Positions 15,780 through 24,746 of a stretch of DNA of 39,962 bases are shown here, in pieces. This stretch comes from Sphaerochaetaceae bacterium (GTDB lineage Bacteria; Spirochaetota; Spirochaetia; Sphaerochaetales; Sphaerochaetaceae), in contig JAEDOD010000007.1 in the NCBI GenBank assembly GCA_016302165.1, positions 1 through 39,962 of the forward strand, given 5' to 3'. Position 1 is the first letter of the stretch; each line of letters begins with the position of its first letter. The translations under genes were made by a program, and so were the position numbers. The notes under the pieces are model-generated. The model ran no database searches. It was not told the origin of the DNA and saw only the letters and a list, made by a program, of their open reading frames with translations.

Positions 15780-16474
15780 TTCCTCCTGAGACCAAAGACG
15801 ATGGAAGCAAGATACTTCTTGTATTCTGCGCTTCCGAACATATCAGACACATACTCCACATCCTTATAGATCTCTGGAGTATCACCAATGACCATTGGAC
15901 TTCCCTTAACGGAAAGGGCGTACCTGCCGTCGCTCTCTGCAGCAATCAAGGCGGCATGGGATGATACAGTATTTCCGAATCTCTTTACCCATCCATCCTT
16001 CCTAGGATCCAGGATGAAGTACAGGATCAGTCTTCTACAGGTAGTGGGGAAATAATCCTCTACAGATTTCTCACCTTCTCCATGGGGAGTCACAGCATAG
16101 GTCTTGACCCCCATTACAGAGAAAAGGGCTCCAAGATAGCTATCATCCCTACGACAAGCGATGTTTCCTCCCACAGTGGCGCTATTCCTTCTTTCAAAGG
16201 AAGCGCATAGGGAAGCTGCCTCCTTCACAGGGGAAGGGATAAGTGGAGACTGGATAAGATCCTGGAGAGTGGCAAGAGCTCCAATCTGAACCATGCCATC
16301 CTCCCTTTCAAGGATGGTTGACGGAAGAAGACCGTTGACATCAATGAGTTCCTTGCCTTCCCCCTCTCCGCCCAGTCTCAGGACTTCAGTTCCTCCAGCC
16401 AGATATGCTGACTGAGGAATACTCTTTCTGAGCATTACTGCCTCCAAGGCTGTCTTTGGGTGATGTATGACCAT
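15776..16474 (-). CDS. ygfM: FAD-binding subunit YgfM, partner of XdhD
   Basis: This 232-residue protein of the molybdopterin dehydrogenase FAD-binding family has the first nucleotide loop SAYLAGGTEVLRL and the second NSATVGGNIACRRDD. It is shorter than XdhB (288) and lies directly before xdhD with a 4-nt ATGA overlap, the same arrangement as ygfM-xdhD in E. coli. It would carry electrons from the XdhD active site to FAD. Because XdhD lacks its own Fe-S cysteines, the [2Fe-2S] relay must come from another subunit such as XdhC. AGGAGGG precedes the ATG. Confidence 0.87.
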   Translation of the reverse strand: MVIHHPKTALEAVMLRKSIPQSAYLAGGTEVLRLGGEGEGKELIDVNGLLPSTILEREDGMVQIGALATLQDLIQSPLIPSPVKEAASLCASFERRNSATVGGNIACRRDDSYLGALFSVMGVKTYAVTPHGEGEKSVEDYFPTTCRRLILYFILDPRKDGWVKRFGNTVSSHAALIAAESDGRYALSVKGSPMVIGDTPEIYKDVEYVSDMFGSAEYKKYLASIVFGLRRK

Positions 16475-16482
16475 TTTCCCTC

Positions 16483-17349
16483 CTATTGGATTCTTCCTTC
16501 CGGAGCACCGGAAATAAGGGTGTCAATGAAATATGAAAGCATTCTTCTTGTGGCACCACGCCTGTAGAGAGGCATAGCATGAGGAGAAATTGCATTGTTC
16601 CAGGCATCAAGGAACTCTTCCTTCACTCCCTCCAGTTCCTCAATTCTCTTTCCTTTGAGAATACTCTCTGCGCTATAGCTTCTGATGACCTTAGGGCCTG
16701 CAGCACCGGAAGAGGCACGGAAGTCAACAAGAACTCCATCCTTTATGGTTGCAGCTGCGCTAAGGGTAAGCTTACTGATGGCGTTGGACCTTCTCATTCC
16801 TATCTTCCTGTAGTAATAGTGGGTGAAATCCTGGGGAGGAATAAGAATGGATGTAATCAGCTCACCTCTTTCCAGCTTGGTCTTCTTTGCGCTGATGATG
16901 AAGTCATCCACCTTCATCCTTCTCTCTCCCCTTACGCTTTTCAGCACCACTTCTGCGTCCAGAAGGATCAAAGGCTGGGGAGTGTCTCCCTTAGGGGAAG
17001 CATTGGCTATGTTTCCACCTATGGTGGCGCTGTTTCTCAAGGCTACAGCTCCCATGCCGGCAGCGGCAGACCTTACGAGAGGATGAACCAATTCGCTTTC
17101 AGCAATTTCCCTGCTGGTGGTGAGGGCACCGATTTCTGTCCATCCATTATCCAGCCTTCTGATTCCCTTCATCTCCTTCAGGTTGGAGATTATCACCACA
17201 GGACGGGAAAATGTAGGATCCACTCCAGTTCCGTTTGCTCCGCTGACCATAAGGTCGGAGCCACCGGCCAGGGCAATGGCATCCTTCTCATCCATAAGAG
17301 TCAAGGCCTCCTGAAGAGACTGGGGCATGTAGCACATCACTTCTTCCAT
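16483..17349 (-). CDS. xdhB: Xanthine dehydrogenase FAD-binding subunit XdhB
   Basis: This 288-residue FAD-domain protein has IALAGGSDLMV and NSATIGGNIANASPKGDTPQ, the two FAD-binding loops of the CO dehydrogenase/xanthine dehydrogenase medium subunit. Length matches E. coli XdhB (about 292). It passes electrons from the Fe-S subunit to FAD and NAD. It overlaps xdhC by 13 nt, with AAAGGAG about 8 nt before its ATG, and is followed after 8 nt by ygfM. The locus thus has two FAD subunits and two molybdenum subunits but one Fe-S subunit. Confidence 0.93.
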   Translation of the reverse strand: MEEVMCYMPQSLQEALTLMDEKDAIALAGGSDLMVSGANGTGVDPTFSRPVVIISNLKEMKGIRRLDNGWTEIGALTTSREIAESELVHPLVRSAAAGMGAVALRNSATIGGNIANASPKGDTPQPLILLDAEVVLKSVRGERRMKVDDFIISAKKTKLERGELITSILIPPQDFTHYYYRKIGMRRSNAISKLTLSAAATIKDGVLVDFRASSGAAGPKVIRSYSAESILKGKRIEELEGVKEEFLDAWNNAISPHAMPLYRRGATRRMLSYFIDTLISGAPEGRIQ

Positions 17350-17819
17350 AAGTCAGCTCCTTTTTCCGCTGCCAGGGCAATGGAATCTACAATAAGGTCA
17401 TAGCCTGTACATCTGCAGATATTTCCGCTGATTCCCATCCTTATCTCGTCTTCCGTAGGATTTGGATTGTTCTTCAGAAGGTAATATGCAGCCATTACCA
17501 TTCCAGGAATGCAGAAGCCGCACTGAACAGCTCCTCCCTCGGCAAAGGCTGAGACGATGCATTCCCCTTCTGCTGTATCCTTTATGCCTTCGATTGTAAG
17601 GATTTCGCTATCCTGACATGCTCCCACAGGAATAATGCAGGATGTTACCAGATGGCCATCCTTGATTACGGAGCAGGCTCCGCATTCACCTTCAGAGCAG
17701 CCCTCCTTACTTCCTGTAAGGCCAAGGTCTTCCCTTATTACATCAAGGAGTCTTCTCAAAGGATCTCCCTGATACACTATCTTCTTTCCGTTAAGGGTAA
17801 ATTTGACTTCACTGAGCAT
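17337..17819 (-). CDS. xdhC: Xanthine dehydrogenase [2Fe-2S] subunit XdhC
   Basis: This 160-residue protein carries two [2Fe-2S] clusters. The plant-ferredoxin-type set is Cys41, 46, 49 and 61 (CSEGECGAC). The second set is Cys100, 103, 135 and 137 (QCGFC and CRCTGY). It bridges electrons between the molybdenum centre and FAD. It overlaps xdhA by 11 nt and xdhB by 13 nt, indicating translational coupling. The name follows the E. coli Fe-S subunit and is not the XdhC maturation factor family. Confidence 0.95.
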   Translation of the reverse strand: MLSEVKFTLNGKKIVYQGDPLRRLLDVIREDLGLTGSKEGCSEGECGACSVIKDGHLVTSCIIPVGACQDSEILTIEGIKDTAEGECIVSAFAEGGAVQCGFCIPGMVMAAYYLLKNNPNPTEDEIRMGISGNICRCTGYDLIVDSIALAAEKGADLWKK

Positions 17820-19956
17820 TCTTCTTCAAAGCCTCCTCGATCTTCTCTGGTGGAATTGGGATGGAACAGAACTTGGTGTCAAGAGCTCTTTCCACAGCAT
17901 CTACATAAGCTGCATCAGCTCCGTTGAACACCAGCTCTCCCATGCCCTTGGCTCCCTGTGGTCCCCATGGATATGGATTCTCCTGCAGGTGGTAATACTG
18001 CTTTGGGAAGTCCATACTTGTAGGAATGACGTAGTCGCTCATGCGCTTCTGCTTGAAGAATCCGCCTTTGTTCTCCAGGTTCTCCATGCTTGCATATCCC
18101 AGGGACTGGATGATTCCTCCATTTACCTGGCCGTGGACAATAAGCTCATCGATAGCGTGTCCGATATCGTGGCTGGTCCAGATACCCACTGTCTTGACTT
18201 CGTTGGTAAGCTTATCCACTTCAACCTCTACACAGGCCACACCCCAGCCCCAGCCAAGATATGCGTCTCCACGGAAGGTGCTCTGGTCCCAAGGGAATCC
18301 TTCAGGATGTTCATATTCCACTTCTGTGGTGATGTCGCCTTCGTCCCAACGTCTCTTCATCTCCTCTGCGGCTCTCTCCACCAGTCTTCCCACAATCATT
18401 GTGGATCTGCTGGCTGCTGTAGGACCGGAGTCAACTACCTTTGATGTATCAGGGTTGTCATAATCGATATTCTCAATTGGAAGCTCAAGGGTATTTGCCG
18501 CAATCTTTCTAAGGGAGGTCTGGAAGCCCTGGCCCATTTCTGTGGAGCCCACCTGGATGCTTACCCTGTCCCCCTTCCTTACAAGTCTTGCATGGGCCTT
18601 GATGATTGCCTGCTCTCCGTTACCTGTAAAGGCTCCACCATGGAGATAGAGGGAGATTCCGATACCACGGCCAGATCCGCGGCCATATTCCTTGGCCTTT
18701 CTGTAGTAGTCTGAAGCCTCTGTTACATTGGCTATCATTTCAGGAAGCTTCACTTCCTCGATGATGTGACCGTTGGTGACAGTCTCTTCACCCTGCTTGA
18801 TGATGTATGGTTTCTTGAATTCCAGTGGATCTACTCCCAGATGGGCTGCAATGTGGTCCATATGGGTCTCCACAGCAAAGATTGTCTGAGGAGCGCCGAA
18901 ACCTCTGAAGGCGCAGGTGGGGAAGGTGTTGGTTCCGATGCCTTCTCCCACAAGATGTGTATTTGGAATGTTGTATACACCGTTGGCGTGGAAGATTCCT
19001 CTCTGAAGGACTACGAATGAGGAAGCGAGATAGGCTCCTACGTTGTAGTAGACCTTGGCATCCATACCGATGATCTTTCCGTCCTTTAGAGCTGTCTTGT
19101 AGATACACTTTGATGGATGTCTCTTGACTGAGAACTGGGTATCCTCTTCTCTGTCGAAAATAAGCTTGATTGGCTTTCTTATCACATTCTCTGCAACCAG
19201 AAGAGCTCCACAGATTACATCAGGGAAGTGCTCCTTTCCTCCAAAGGCACCGCCAGTGGTGCACTGTCTGACGATAATATCCTCAGGAGAAAGACCTAAT
19301 AGTCCTGCCACACTCTTTCTAATATAGAATGGACACTGGGCTGAAGCATAGAAGACGAACTTTCCATCCTCGATTGTGGCGATGGCGCCGTTGGTCTCAA
19401 GATGCACATGCTCCTGATATCCCGTCTCAATGGTCTCCTCAAAGATTTCATCAGCCTCCTTGAAGACCTCTTCCATATCCTTTCCCTTTTCGCAGTAGAG
19501 GGAGCAGAAAACGTTGTTTCCCTTCTCAGGGAACATAGGACCGCCCTTGCTCGCTATTCCGTCATCTATGGTGACAGCTGGCTCCTGGGCCTCATATTCC
19601 ACATGGATGTTGTCCCTAAGGTATTTCAGGACAGTTCTGTCTGGTCCCACCACAAGGCCGATTGTCTCTCCTACATAGAGGACATAATCCTTGGCGAAGG
19701 CTCTCCAGTCCTTACTTATCATCCACAGCTCGTTCTTTCCCTTTTCAGGAATATCCTCTGCAGAAATGAATCTGTATCCTTTTGGCATCTGAGGAACATC
19801 AATCTTTAATATCTTTCCCCTTGGACAGGTGGAGCGGACCATATATGCATACTGCATTTCAGGAAAGGTCAGGTCACATACGTACTTTGCCTCTCCTCTG
19901 GCCTTGGTCCTGGCATCCACTCTTTCGATCTTGTCACTAATCTTGGTATAGGACAT
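17809..19956 (-). CDS. xdhA: Xanthine dehydrogenase molybdopterin-binding subunit XdhA
   Basis: This 715-residue molybdenum hydroxylase large subunit has the small alpha/beta hammerhead domain at the N-terminus (RVDARTKARGEAKY). The molybdopterin-binding motifs are TTGGAFGGKEH, CAFRGFGAPQ and VGSTEMGQGFQT, and a C-terminal KGMGEL supplies the catalytic Glu. It resembles E. coli XdhA and would hydroxylate hypoxanthine or xanthine, or run the reverse reaction on urate under anaerobiosis. GGAGGAGAAAGG precedes the ATG. It begins a possible sub-operon with its own promoter and leader hairpin. The surrounding selenium genes suggest a labile selenium ligand on molybdenum, though sequence alone cannot prove it. 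Confidence 0.94.
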   Translation of the reverse strand: MSYTKISDKIERVDARTKARGEAKYVCDLTFPEMQYAYMVRSTCPRGKILKIDVPQMPKGYRFISAEDIPEKGKNELWMISKDWRAFAKDYVLYVGETIGLVVGPDRTVLKYLRDNIHVEYEAQEPAVTIDDGIASKGGPMFPEKGNNVFCSLYCEKGKDMEEVFKEADEIFEETIETGYQEHVHLETNGAIATIEDGKFVFYASAQCPFYIRKSVAGLLGLSPEDIIVRQCTTGGAFGGKEHFPDVICGALLVAENVIRKPIKLIFDREEDTQFSVKRHPSKCIYKTALKDGKIIGMDAKVYYNVGAYLASSFVVLQRGIFHANGVYNIPNTHLVGEGIGTNTFPTCAFRGFGAPQTIFAVETHMDHIAAHLGVDPLEFKKPYIIKQGEETVTNGHIIEEVKLPEMIANVTEASDYYRKAKEYGRGSGRGIGISLYLHGGAFTGNGEQAIIKAHARLVRKGDRVSIQVGSTEMGQGFQTSLRKIAANTLELPIENIDYDNPDTSKVVDSGPTAASRSTMIVGRLVERAAEEMKRRWDEGDITTEVEYEHPEGFPWDQSTFRGDAYLGWGWGVACVEVEVDKLTNEVKTVGIWTSHDIGHAIDELIVHGQVNGGIIQSLGYASMENLENKGGFFKQKRMSDYVIPTSMDFPKQYYHLQENPYPWGPQGAKGMGELVFNGADAAYVDAVERALDTKFCSIPIPPEKIEEALKKNAQ

Positions 19957-20014
19957 CCTTTCTCCTCCCCATTGTTCGTCAAAACAACGAATGGATTATC
20001 TCTTTGCTTTCAAA

Positions 20015-20038
20015 GACAGGGGGAAATATCCCCCCGTC
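20015..20038 (-). promoter_or_regulatory. GC-rich hairpin in the ssnA-xdhA intergenic leader
   Basis: On the minus strand GACGGGGGG pairs with CCCCCTGTC (9 bp, one G·U) around ATATTT and is followed only by TTTG. It could be a weak terminator after ssnA, an attenuator in the xdhA leader, or an mRNA-stabilising hairpin. Confidence 0.5.
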
Positions 20039-20048
20039 ACTCAACCCT

Positions 20049-20077
20049 AATATACTATAAAGACTATGGCTCCGCAA
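20049..20077 (-). promoter_or_regulatory. Predicted internal promoter for xdhA
   Basis: On the minus strand TTGCGG is separated by 17 bp from TATATT (5/6), placing a start about 85 nt before xdhA and just ahead of the leader hairpin. It sits 8 bp or less downstream of the ssnA stop. The TGCAAC repeat found at ygfK is absent here. Confidence 0.4.
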
Positions 20078-20084
20078 ATTCTTT

Positions 20085-21425
20085 TCACGGTCTGATCTTG
20101 TCTACTTCCTTCCACAGCTCTCCTGCAATTTCTGCAGCTCTTCTGTAGATGGCCTCTGCATCGCGTCTGACAAACTTGTGGTCTCTGAATAGCACCTTTC
20201 CGTTGACAATTGTGGTGTTCACATGGCCACTGCTCATTCCCCAGACAAAGTGTCCTGGAGCGTTGGCGGAAACAAGTGGAGTAGGATTATTGTAATCCAG
20301 AAGCACAATGTCTGCCTTATAGCCTTCCTCAATGCGACCAAGCTTAAAGCGGTTTCCGAACTGGGACTCCACCAGCCTGTTTCCTCTGTTGAGAGCTTCA
20401 AGGAAGTTGGCAGGCCACCATGGACCTGTTTCATCCTTATGCTTGAAGAATCCTATCTTGATCTCTTCGAACATATTTCCACCGCAGCCGTCTGTGCCAA
20501 GACAGAGATTCTTGATCATAGGAAGCTTTGTATTGCAGCCGATATTGTTGTTCATGTTGGACCTTGGATTCACAGCAAAGAAACAGTCACGTTCATTGAT
20601 GAGGGCTATTTCAGACTCTGAAAGGTGTACTCCATGGACAATCAGTGACTTTGGAGTGAGAAGACCGAAGGAATCCAGCCTTACAGCAAGATCCTTGCCA
20701 TAGAAATGGTGGGACCACACGCTGTCGTAGCTTGCTTCAGCCACATGGATATGCATTCCACGGCCTGTCTTCTCCATGGCATCTCCCATCATTTTCAGGC
20801 CATCATCAGGAATAGTGAATGGAGCGTGGCCTCCAATGGTGGCTTCACAGAGAACTTCCTCTCCATTGGCCCTTCTTCTGTCCACTTCCTCAGCAAATCT
20901 GATGTTCTCGTTGACACCATCCTCAACTTCAGCCATGCCACGGTTTCTGTCTGTGACTTCGAAGCATGTGGATCCTCTGACTCCAATCTCCTCCATACCT
21001 TTTGCTATAGTGGAAAGGGAGCCTTCGATGTAGCAGGGGGAGGCATGATGGTCAACGCAGCTTGTGGTTCCGCTGGCGATTGCATCAAGGGAGCAGATAA
21101 GGGATGAGTAGTATGTACTCTCCTCCCTCAATCCTCTGTCCAGTCTCCACCACCATTCCTTCAGGACCTGGATGAAGTCTGTCTGAGGGCCAGCTGAAAT
21201 CAGCATTCCTCTGGATAGGCCTGAATAATAGTGGTGATGGGCACAGACGTTGCCTGGAATCAAGGTCTTTCCACTTCCGTCAATGGTCTCCTTGGCCTCA
21301 ACGTCAAGATTCTTTCCGATCCTGGTGATGAATGAACCATCCACCACCACGTCCATGGACTCCTTAACCTCAAAAGGAGGCTCTGTCTGCATTATCCTTA
21401 CATTCTTGATCAATAGGTCTGCCAT
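20085..21425 (-). CDS. ssnA: Amidohydrolase SsnA (putative guanine-deaminase-like)
   Basis: This 446-residue amidohydrolase-superfamily enzyme has the metal-binding HxH in NVCAHHHYYSG (His63, His65), HIHVAEASYDS, IVHGVHLSE and LCLGTDGCGG, giving a complete single-metal deaminase site. Length equals E. coli SsnA (442). In purine-degradation clusters it is regarded as a purine or aminohydrolase step, but the exact substrate is not settled. GGAGGAATAAGAA precedes the ATG, and the stop of ygfK lies 3 nt upstream. Confidence 0.93.
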   Translation of the reverse strand: MADLLIKNVRIMQTEPPFEVKESMDVVVDGSFITRIGKNLDVEAKETIDGSGKTLIPGNVCAHHHYYSGLSRGMLISAGPQTDFIQVLKEWWWRLDRGLREESTYYSSLICSLDAIASGTTSCVDHHASPCYIEGSLSTIAKGMEEIGVRGSTCFEVTDRNRGMAEVEDGVNENIRFAEEVDRRRANGEEVLCEATIGGHAPFTIPDDGLKMMGDAMEKTGRGMHIHVAEASYDSVWSHHFYGKDLAVRLDSFGLLTPKSLIVHGVHLSESEIALINERDCFFAVNPRSNMNNNIGCNTKLPMIKNLCLGTDGCGGNMFEEIKIGFFKHKDETGPWWPANFLEALNRGNRLVESQFGNRFKLGRIEEGYKADIVLLDYNNPTPLVSANAPGHFVWGMSSGHVNTTIVNGKVLFRDHKFVRRDAEAIYRRAAEIAGELWKEVDKIRP

Positions 21426-21428
21426 TTC

Positions 21429-24400
21429 TTATTCCTCCACAGGTCCGAGAAGATATGAGTAGGAGACGAATACTGTCTCGACCATAGCCTTCACCTCTTC
21501 CGGAACATCAGCTACAAGCTTTCCATCCTTATCGATTTCTCCATCGATGATCTTTCCATCAAGACGGATCTTCACCTGGTCGTTTTCACAATAGAAACCG
21601 CTGTTGGTGCTGTTCTCGAAGTCATCAGGGCGGGAGAAGAGTGTGAACTTCTTCAGATACGGTCCTCCATCATGTGGACAGAAGGCTGCACAGTTTCCAC
21701 ACTCGTTGCAATATGCATCCAGGTGGAGAATCTGGAATGGATCATCGAAAAGTCCTGTATCTCTCATGTCGAGCATGACGTTTGCCCTGTTTGGACATAC
21801 TTCAGTACACTTGTTGCAGTAGTAGGAGCATTCAAGACATCTCTTGGCTTCTGTCTTCAAGAAGTCCTTGCTTGTCTTGGAGGCGCTGAGGAGCACAGAG
21901 CTCTTCTTCTCCCTGATGGAAGCGAAGAAGTCATCCTCCTCACTTCTGATCTCATCAATGTCTTCATCCTCTTCTATCACTTCCTCTTCCTGGGATGAGC
22001 AGGTGCATTCGCCTTCGCAGTCGCACTCCTTTTCATCATCATCCTGGCTGAGAATGTCTTCATAGACCTTGTCGATAGCGTCATCAACAGCACTCTGGGC
22101 AGATGCAATGCACCTTACTACAGTGCTTGGACCTGTCTTTGTGTCACCAATGATGTATACCTTGCCCTCTTCTCCGACGCCAATGGCATCCAGAACATTC
22201 TGGTCAGCCTTTTCGCCGATGGCTGAAATCATGTAGGAACAGTCAAGACTGAAGGTCTCTCCGCTTTCCACAGGCTTTCTTCTGCCGGAAGCGTCCTTTT
22301 CTCCAAGAACCATCTTCTTCACATTCATGATTCCGTCTGTAACATCGCTAGGATTAGCGAGGAAGAGGAACTTCACGCCATCGGAGAGAGCCATCTCATA
22401 CTCTTCCCTGTCAGCAGGCATTTCGCTCTGGCTTCTTCTGTACACTACAGTTACACTTTCAACGCCCTGGGTGCGGATGGCCATTCTTGCAGCATCCATT
22501 GCTGTGTTTCCACCGCCTACCACCACTACGTTCTTTCCAAGGTCGATCTTCTCTCCATTCTTACTTCTGAGGAGGAAGGATATAGCGCTTTCCCTTGGTC
22601 CGTTTCCGCTGACGTGAGGATCGTTGGAAGCTGTAGCGCCTACGCCCACAAAGATATATTCGAAGCCTTCGTCCCTAAGCTCCTTAATGGTCTTTTCTGT
22701 ACCGAAGTTGAACTTGACTCCATTGTCTTTGATGAATTGTACATCCTTCTCTACAGCCTCAAGTGGAATCCTGAACTCAGGAATAATGTTGGCGACTACT
22801 CCTCCAGCATTCTTCTCCTTCTCAAATACTGAGGTATCAAATCCTGCTAGAGCAAGGAAATATGCTGCTGCAAGGCCTGCAGGTCCTGCTCCGATTACAG
22901 CTGCCTTTACATCAGCTGGCTCATCCGGCTTCTCCCACATGGAAGCCTTGAATTCATCAAAGCCCTTCTCTGCTGCAATCCTCTTGACCTCCCTGATCTG
23001 TACCGGGCCTTCATAGTCCATTCTGGTACAGTGGTTCTGACACTGATGGTCGCAGATCCAGCCTGTGATGTTTGGAAGTGCATTGGAGGTATAGATAAGG
23101 CTGAGAGCCTCTGCCAGTCTTCCCTCTCCTGCAAGAGCCACATATTCAGGAATTGGCTGGTGAATCGGACAAGCTTCCACACAAGGAGCCACATAACAGT
23201 CGAAGAGGGAAAGTGGAGTTCCAACCTTAGAGGAATTGGTGCCTCTGAACTCCTTGCCGGCAATGCCCTTTGGAGAAGAGACAGTCTCGACGAACTTTCT
23301 CAGTCTTGATACATCGATTGTTTCCTTTTTCCATGCTTCTGGAGCTTCCTTGCAGATTTCGCAAAGCTGCTTCATCTTTGCGTATCCGCCTGGATGGAGC
23401 ATATCGGTGGCAAGAGTGATTGGATGGATGCCGATTTCAAAGAGCTCCTTTACAGAAAGGGCGCTGACTCCACCTGAGTAGGAGATAGGAAGAGTTCCGT
23501 TGAACTCTTCGGAGAGAATGAGGGCAACTCTTGTTGAGAGAGGAAGGAGGATTCTTCCTGAACCATATCTCTCGTCTCCTGGAAGTACATCCTGAGGGTT
23601 CACGTTGCCAAGGGTGTTGGTAAGCTTTACACCGAACTTTCTTCCTTCCTTTCCAGCCAGTTCCACCAGGCGATGGAGCATTGCCTTTGCATCAGAAAGC
23701 TGAAGGTCATGTTCAAAGGATTCCCTCTTCAGCACCACGTAGTTGAAGCCAAGGTCATCAAGGACCTTCCTTACAGTGTCATAGCCAAGGAGAGTAGGAT
23801 TAAGCTTTACGAAGGTATCCAGCTTCTTTTCTGTCAGAAGATAGGAACAGATGGCCTCAATCTCCTTTGGAGGACAGCCATGCATTGTAGAGACGGTGAC
23901 GGAAGGACAGATGTTTCTTGAAATCTTGTCCAATGTCTTCCTGACGCACTCTTCCCTTCCTTCCCAATCGCTGCCTTCAAGGATTCCCTCATCCAGAAGA
24001 GCCTTTGCCTCGTTGATGTATTCATCGAAGAGAGGCTTCTTTCCAGCATCGATCATGCTGTCGATGAAGATCTGCATCTTCTCCTGTTTGATACCTTCAA
24101 GGTTATATCCGCAGGACATGTTGAAGATGAAGGATGGCTTCTCTACAACCTTTCCTTCCATGGCGCTTTCAATCATGTGAAGGACAATCCAAGCCTTGAG
24201 ATATTCGTCATAGGCCTTTTCAAGAGTATATTCTGTGGACCATTCCACGTTGTATCCTTCGTCACGGGCATCGATACAGGGCTTAGCAATCTCAAGATGG
24301 TCCATGATCTGGACTGTCTTCAGCTCAATGAATCTTGCTCCCACAAGATAGGAGGCAACAATATTCTGGGAGAGCTGGGTATGTGGACCTGCTGCAGGTC

Positions 24401-24566
24401 CCATAGGTGTTGTACAGCTCTGGGAGAACACATTAACTGTATTCTTCCTGTCATCCTTGTAGAACTGGGCCTTATCTATGGAAAAAATGGAATCGTGGTT
24501 TCTGAACTCTCCCATGATACGGGTAAGAAGTTCTCCAAAAGGAATAGGTCTCATCAAATCTGCCAT
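21429..24566 (-). CDS. ygfK: YgfK multidomain flavin/Fe-S oxidoreductase ('putative selenate reductase' subunit)
   Basis: The 1045-residue protein has three parts. The N-terminal half (to about 440) is dihydroorotate-dehydrogenase/TIM-barrel-like. The centre is a glutamate-synthase-small-subunit-type NAD(P)H reductase, with Cys motifs CVEACPIHQPIPEYV and CDHQCQNHC and the dinucleotide loops GAGPAGLAAAYF and VVGGGNTAMDAAR. The C-terminus is a ferredoxin domain (CLECSYYCNKCTEVCP, CNECGNCAAFCP). An unusual acidic linker carries Cys848, 850, 854 and 856. YgfK is required for anaerobic purine use in gut bacteria, though its chemistry is unsettled. I chose MADLMRPIPF because AGGAG lies about 9 nt upstream; an extension of 26 residues has no ribosome site. 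It heads the main operon. Confidence 0.93.
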   Translation of the reverse strand: MADLMRPIPFGELLTRIMGEFRNHDSIFSIDKAQFYKDDRKNTVNVFSQSCTTPMGPAAGPHTQLSQNIVASYLVGARFIELKTVQIMDHLEIAKPCIDARDEGYNVEWSTEYTLEKAYDEYLKAWIVLHMIESAMEGKVVEKPSFIFNMSCGYNLEGIKQEKMQIFIDSMIDAGKKPLFDEYINEAKALLDEGILEGSDWEGREECVRKTLDKISRNICPSVTVSTMHGCPPKEIEAICSYLLTEKKLDTFVKLNPTLLGYDTVRKVLDDLGFNYVVLKRESFEHDLQLSDAKAMLHRLVELAGKEGRKFGVKLTNTLGNVNPQDVLPGDERYGSGRILLPLSTRVALILSEEFNGTLPISYSGGVSALSVKELFEIGIHPITLATDMLHPGGYAKMKQLCEICKEAPEAWKKETIDVSRLRKFVETVSSPKGIAGKEFRGTNSSKVGTPLSLFDCYVAPCVEACPIHQPIPEYVALAGEGRLAEALSLIYTSNALPNITGWICDHQCQNHCTRMDYEGPVQIREVKRIAAEKGFDEFKASMWEKPDEPADVKAAVIGAGPAGLAAAYFLALAGFDTSVFEKEKNAGGVVANIIPEFRIPLEAVEKDVQFIKDNGVKFNFGTEKTIKELRDEGFEYIFVGVGATASNDPHVSGNGPRESAISFLLRSKNGEKIDLGKNVVVVGGGNTAMDAARMAIRTQGVESVTVVYRRSQSEMPADREEYEMALSDGVKFLFLANPSDVTDGIMNVKKMVLGEKDASGRRKPVESGETFSLDCSYMISAIGEKADQNVLDAIGVGEEGKVYIIGDTKTGPSTVVRCIASAQSAVDDAIDKVYEDILSQDDDEKECDCEGECTCSSQEEEVIEEDEDIDEIRSEEDDFFASIREKKSSVLLSASKTSKDFLKTEAKRCLECSYYCNKCTEVCPNRANVMLDMRDTGLFDDPFQILHLDAYCNECGNCAAFCPHDGGPYLKKFTLFSRPDDFENSTNSGFYCENDQVKIRLDGKIIDGEIDKDGKLVADVPEEVKAMVETVFVSYSYLLGPVEE

Positions 24567-24600
24567 ACTTATTCTCCTTTCGACGGATATCGTCAAATAT

Positions 24601-24628
24601 AGGATATCAGCAAAAAACCCGATGTCAA
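24601..24628 (-). promoter_or_regulatory. Predicted sigma-70 promoter of the ygfK operon
   Basis: On the minus strand a perfect TTGACA is followed by a 16-bp spacer and TATCCT, 35 bp before the chosen ygfK start. Confidence 0.6.
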
Positions 24629-24634
24629 ACAAAA

Positions 24635-24652
24635 GATGCAACAAGTTGCAAC
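24635..24652 (-). promoter_or_regulatory. Direct-repeat operator candidate, ygfK copy
   Basis: The minus strand reads GTTGCAACTTGTTGCATC: TGCAAC and TGCATC with a 10-bp period. An alternative register on the plus strand is a perfect TGCAAC-N4-TGCAAC. It ends 6-8 bp upstream of the -35 element, matching the position of the ygeW copy. The divergent ndk promoter lies about 70 bp on the other side. Confidence 0.55.
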
Positions 24653-24746
24653 ATCATTGCCTTTCTATCCAGTCTCAAGAACCCATGGAATTCTGGAATC
24701 TTCCTTCCCTCCTTCTTTTATGGTAGAATCCCCTTGGAGTTAAACG

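Noticed and set aside
20015..20038. A purine or molybdenum-cofactor riboswitch in the xdhA leader
   Set aside because: Only one simple hairpin is present. None of the conserved junction sequences of those riboswitches can be seen.
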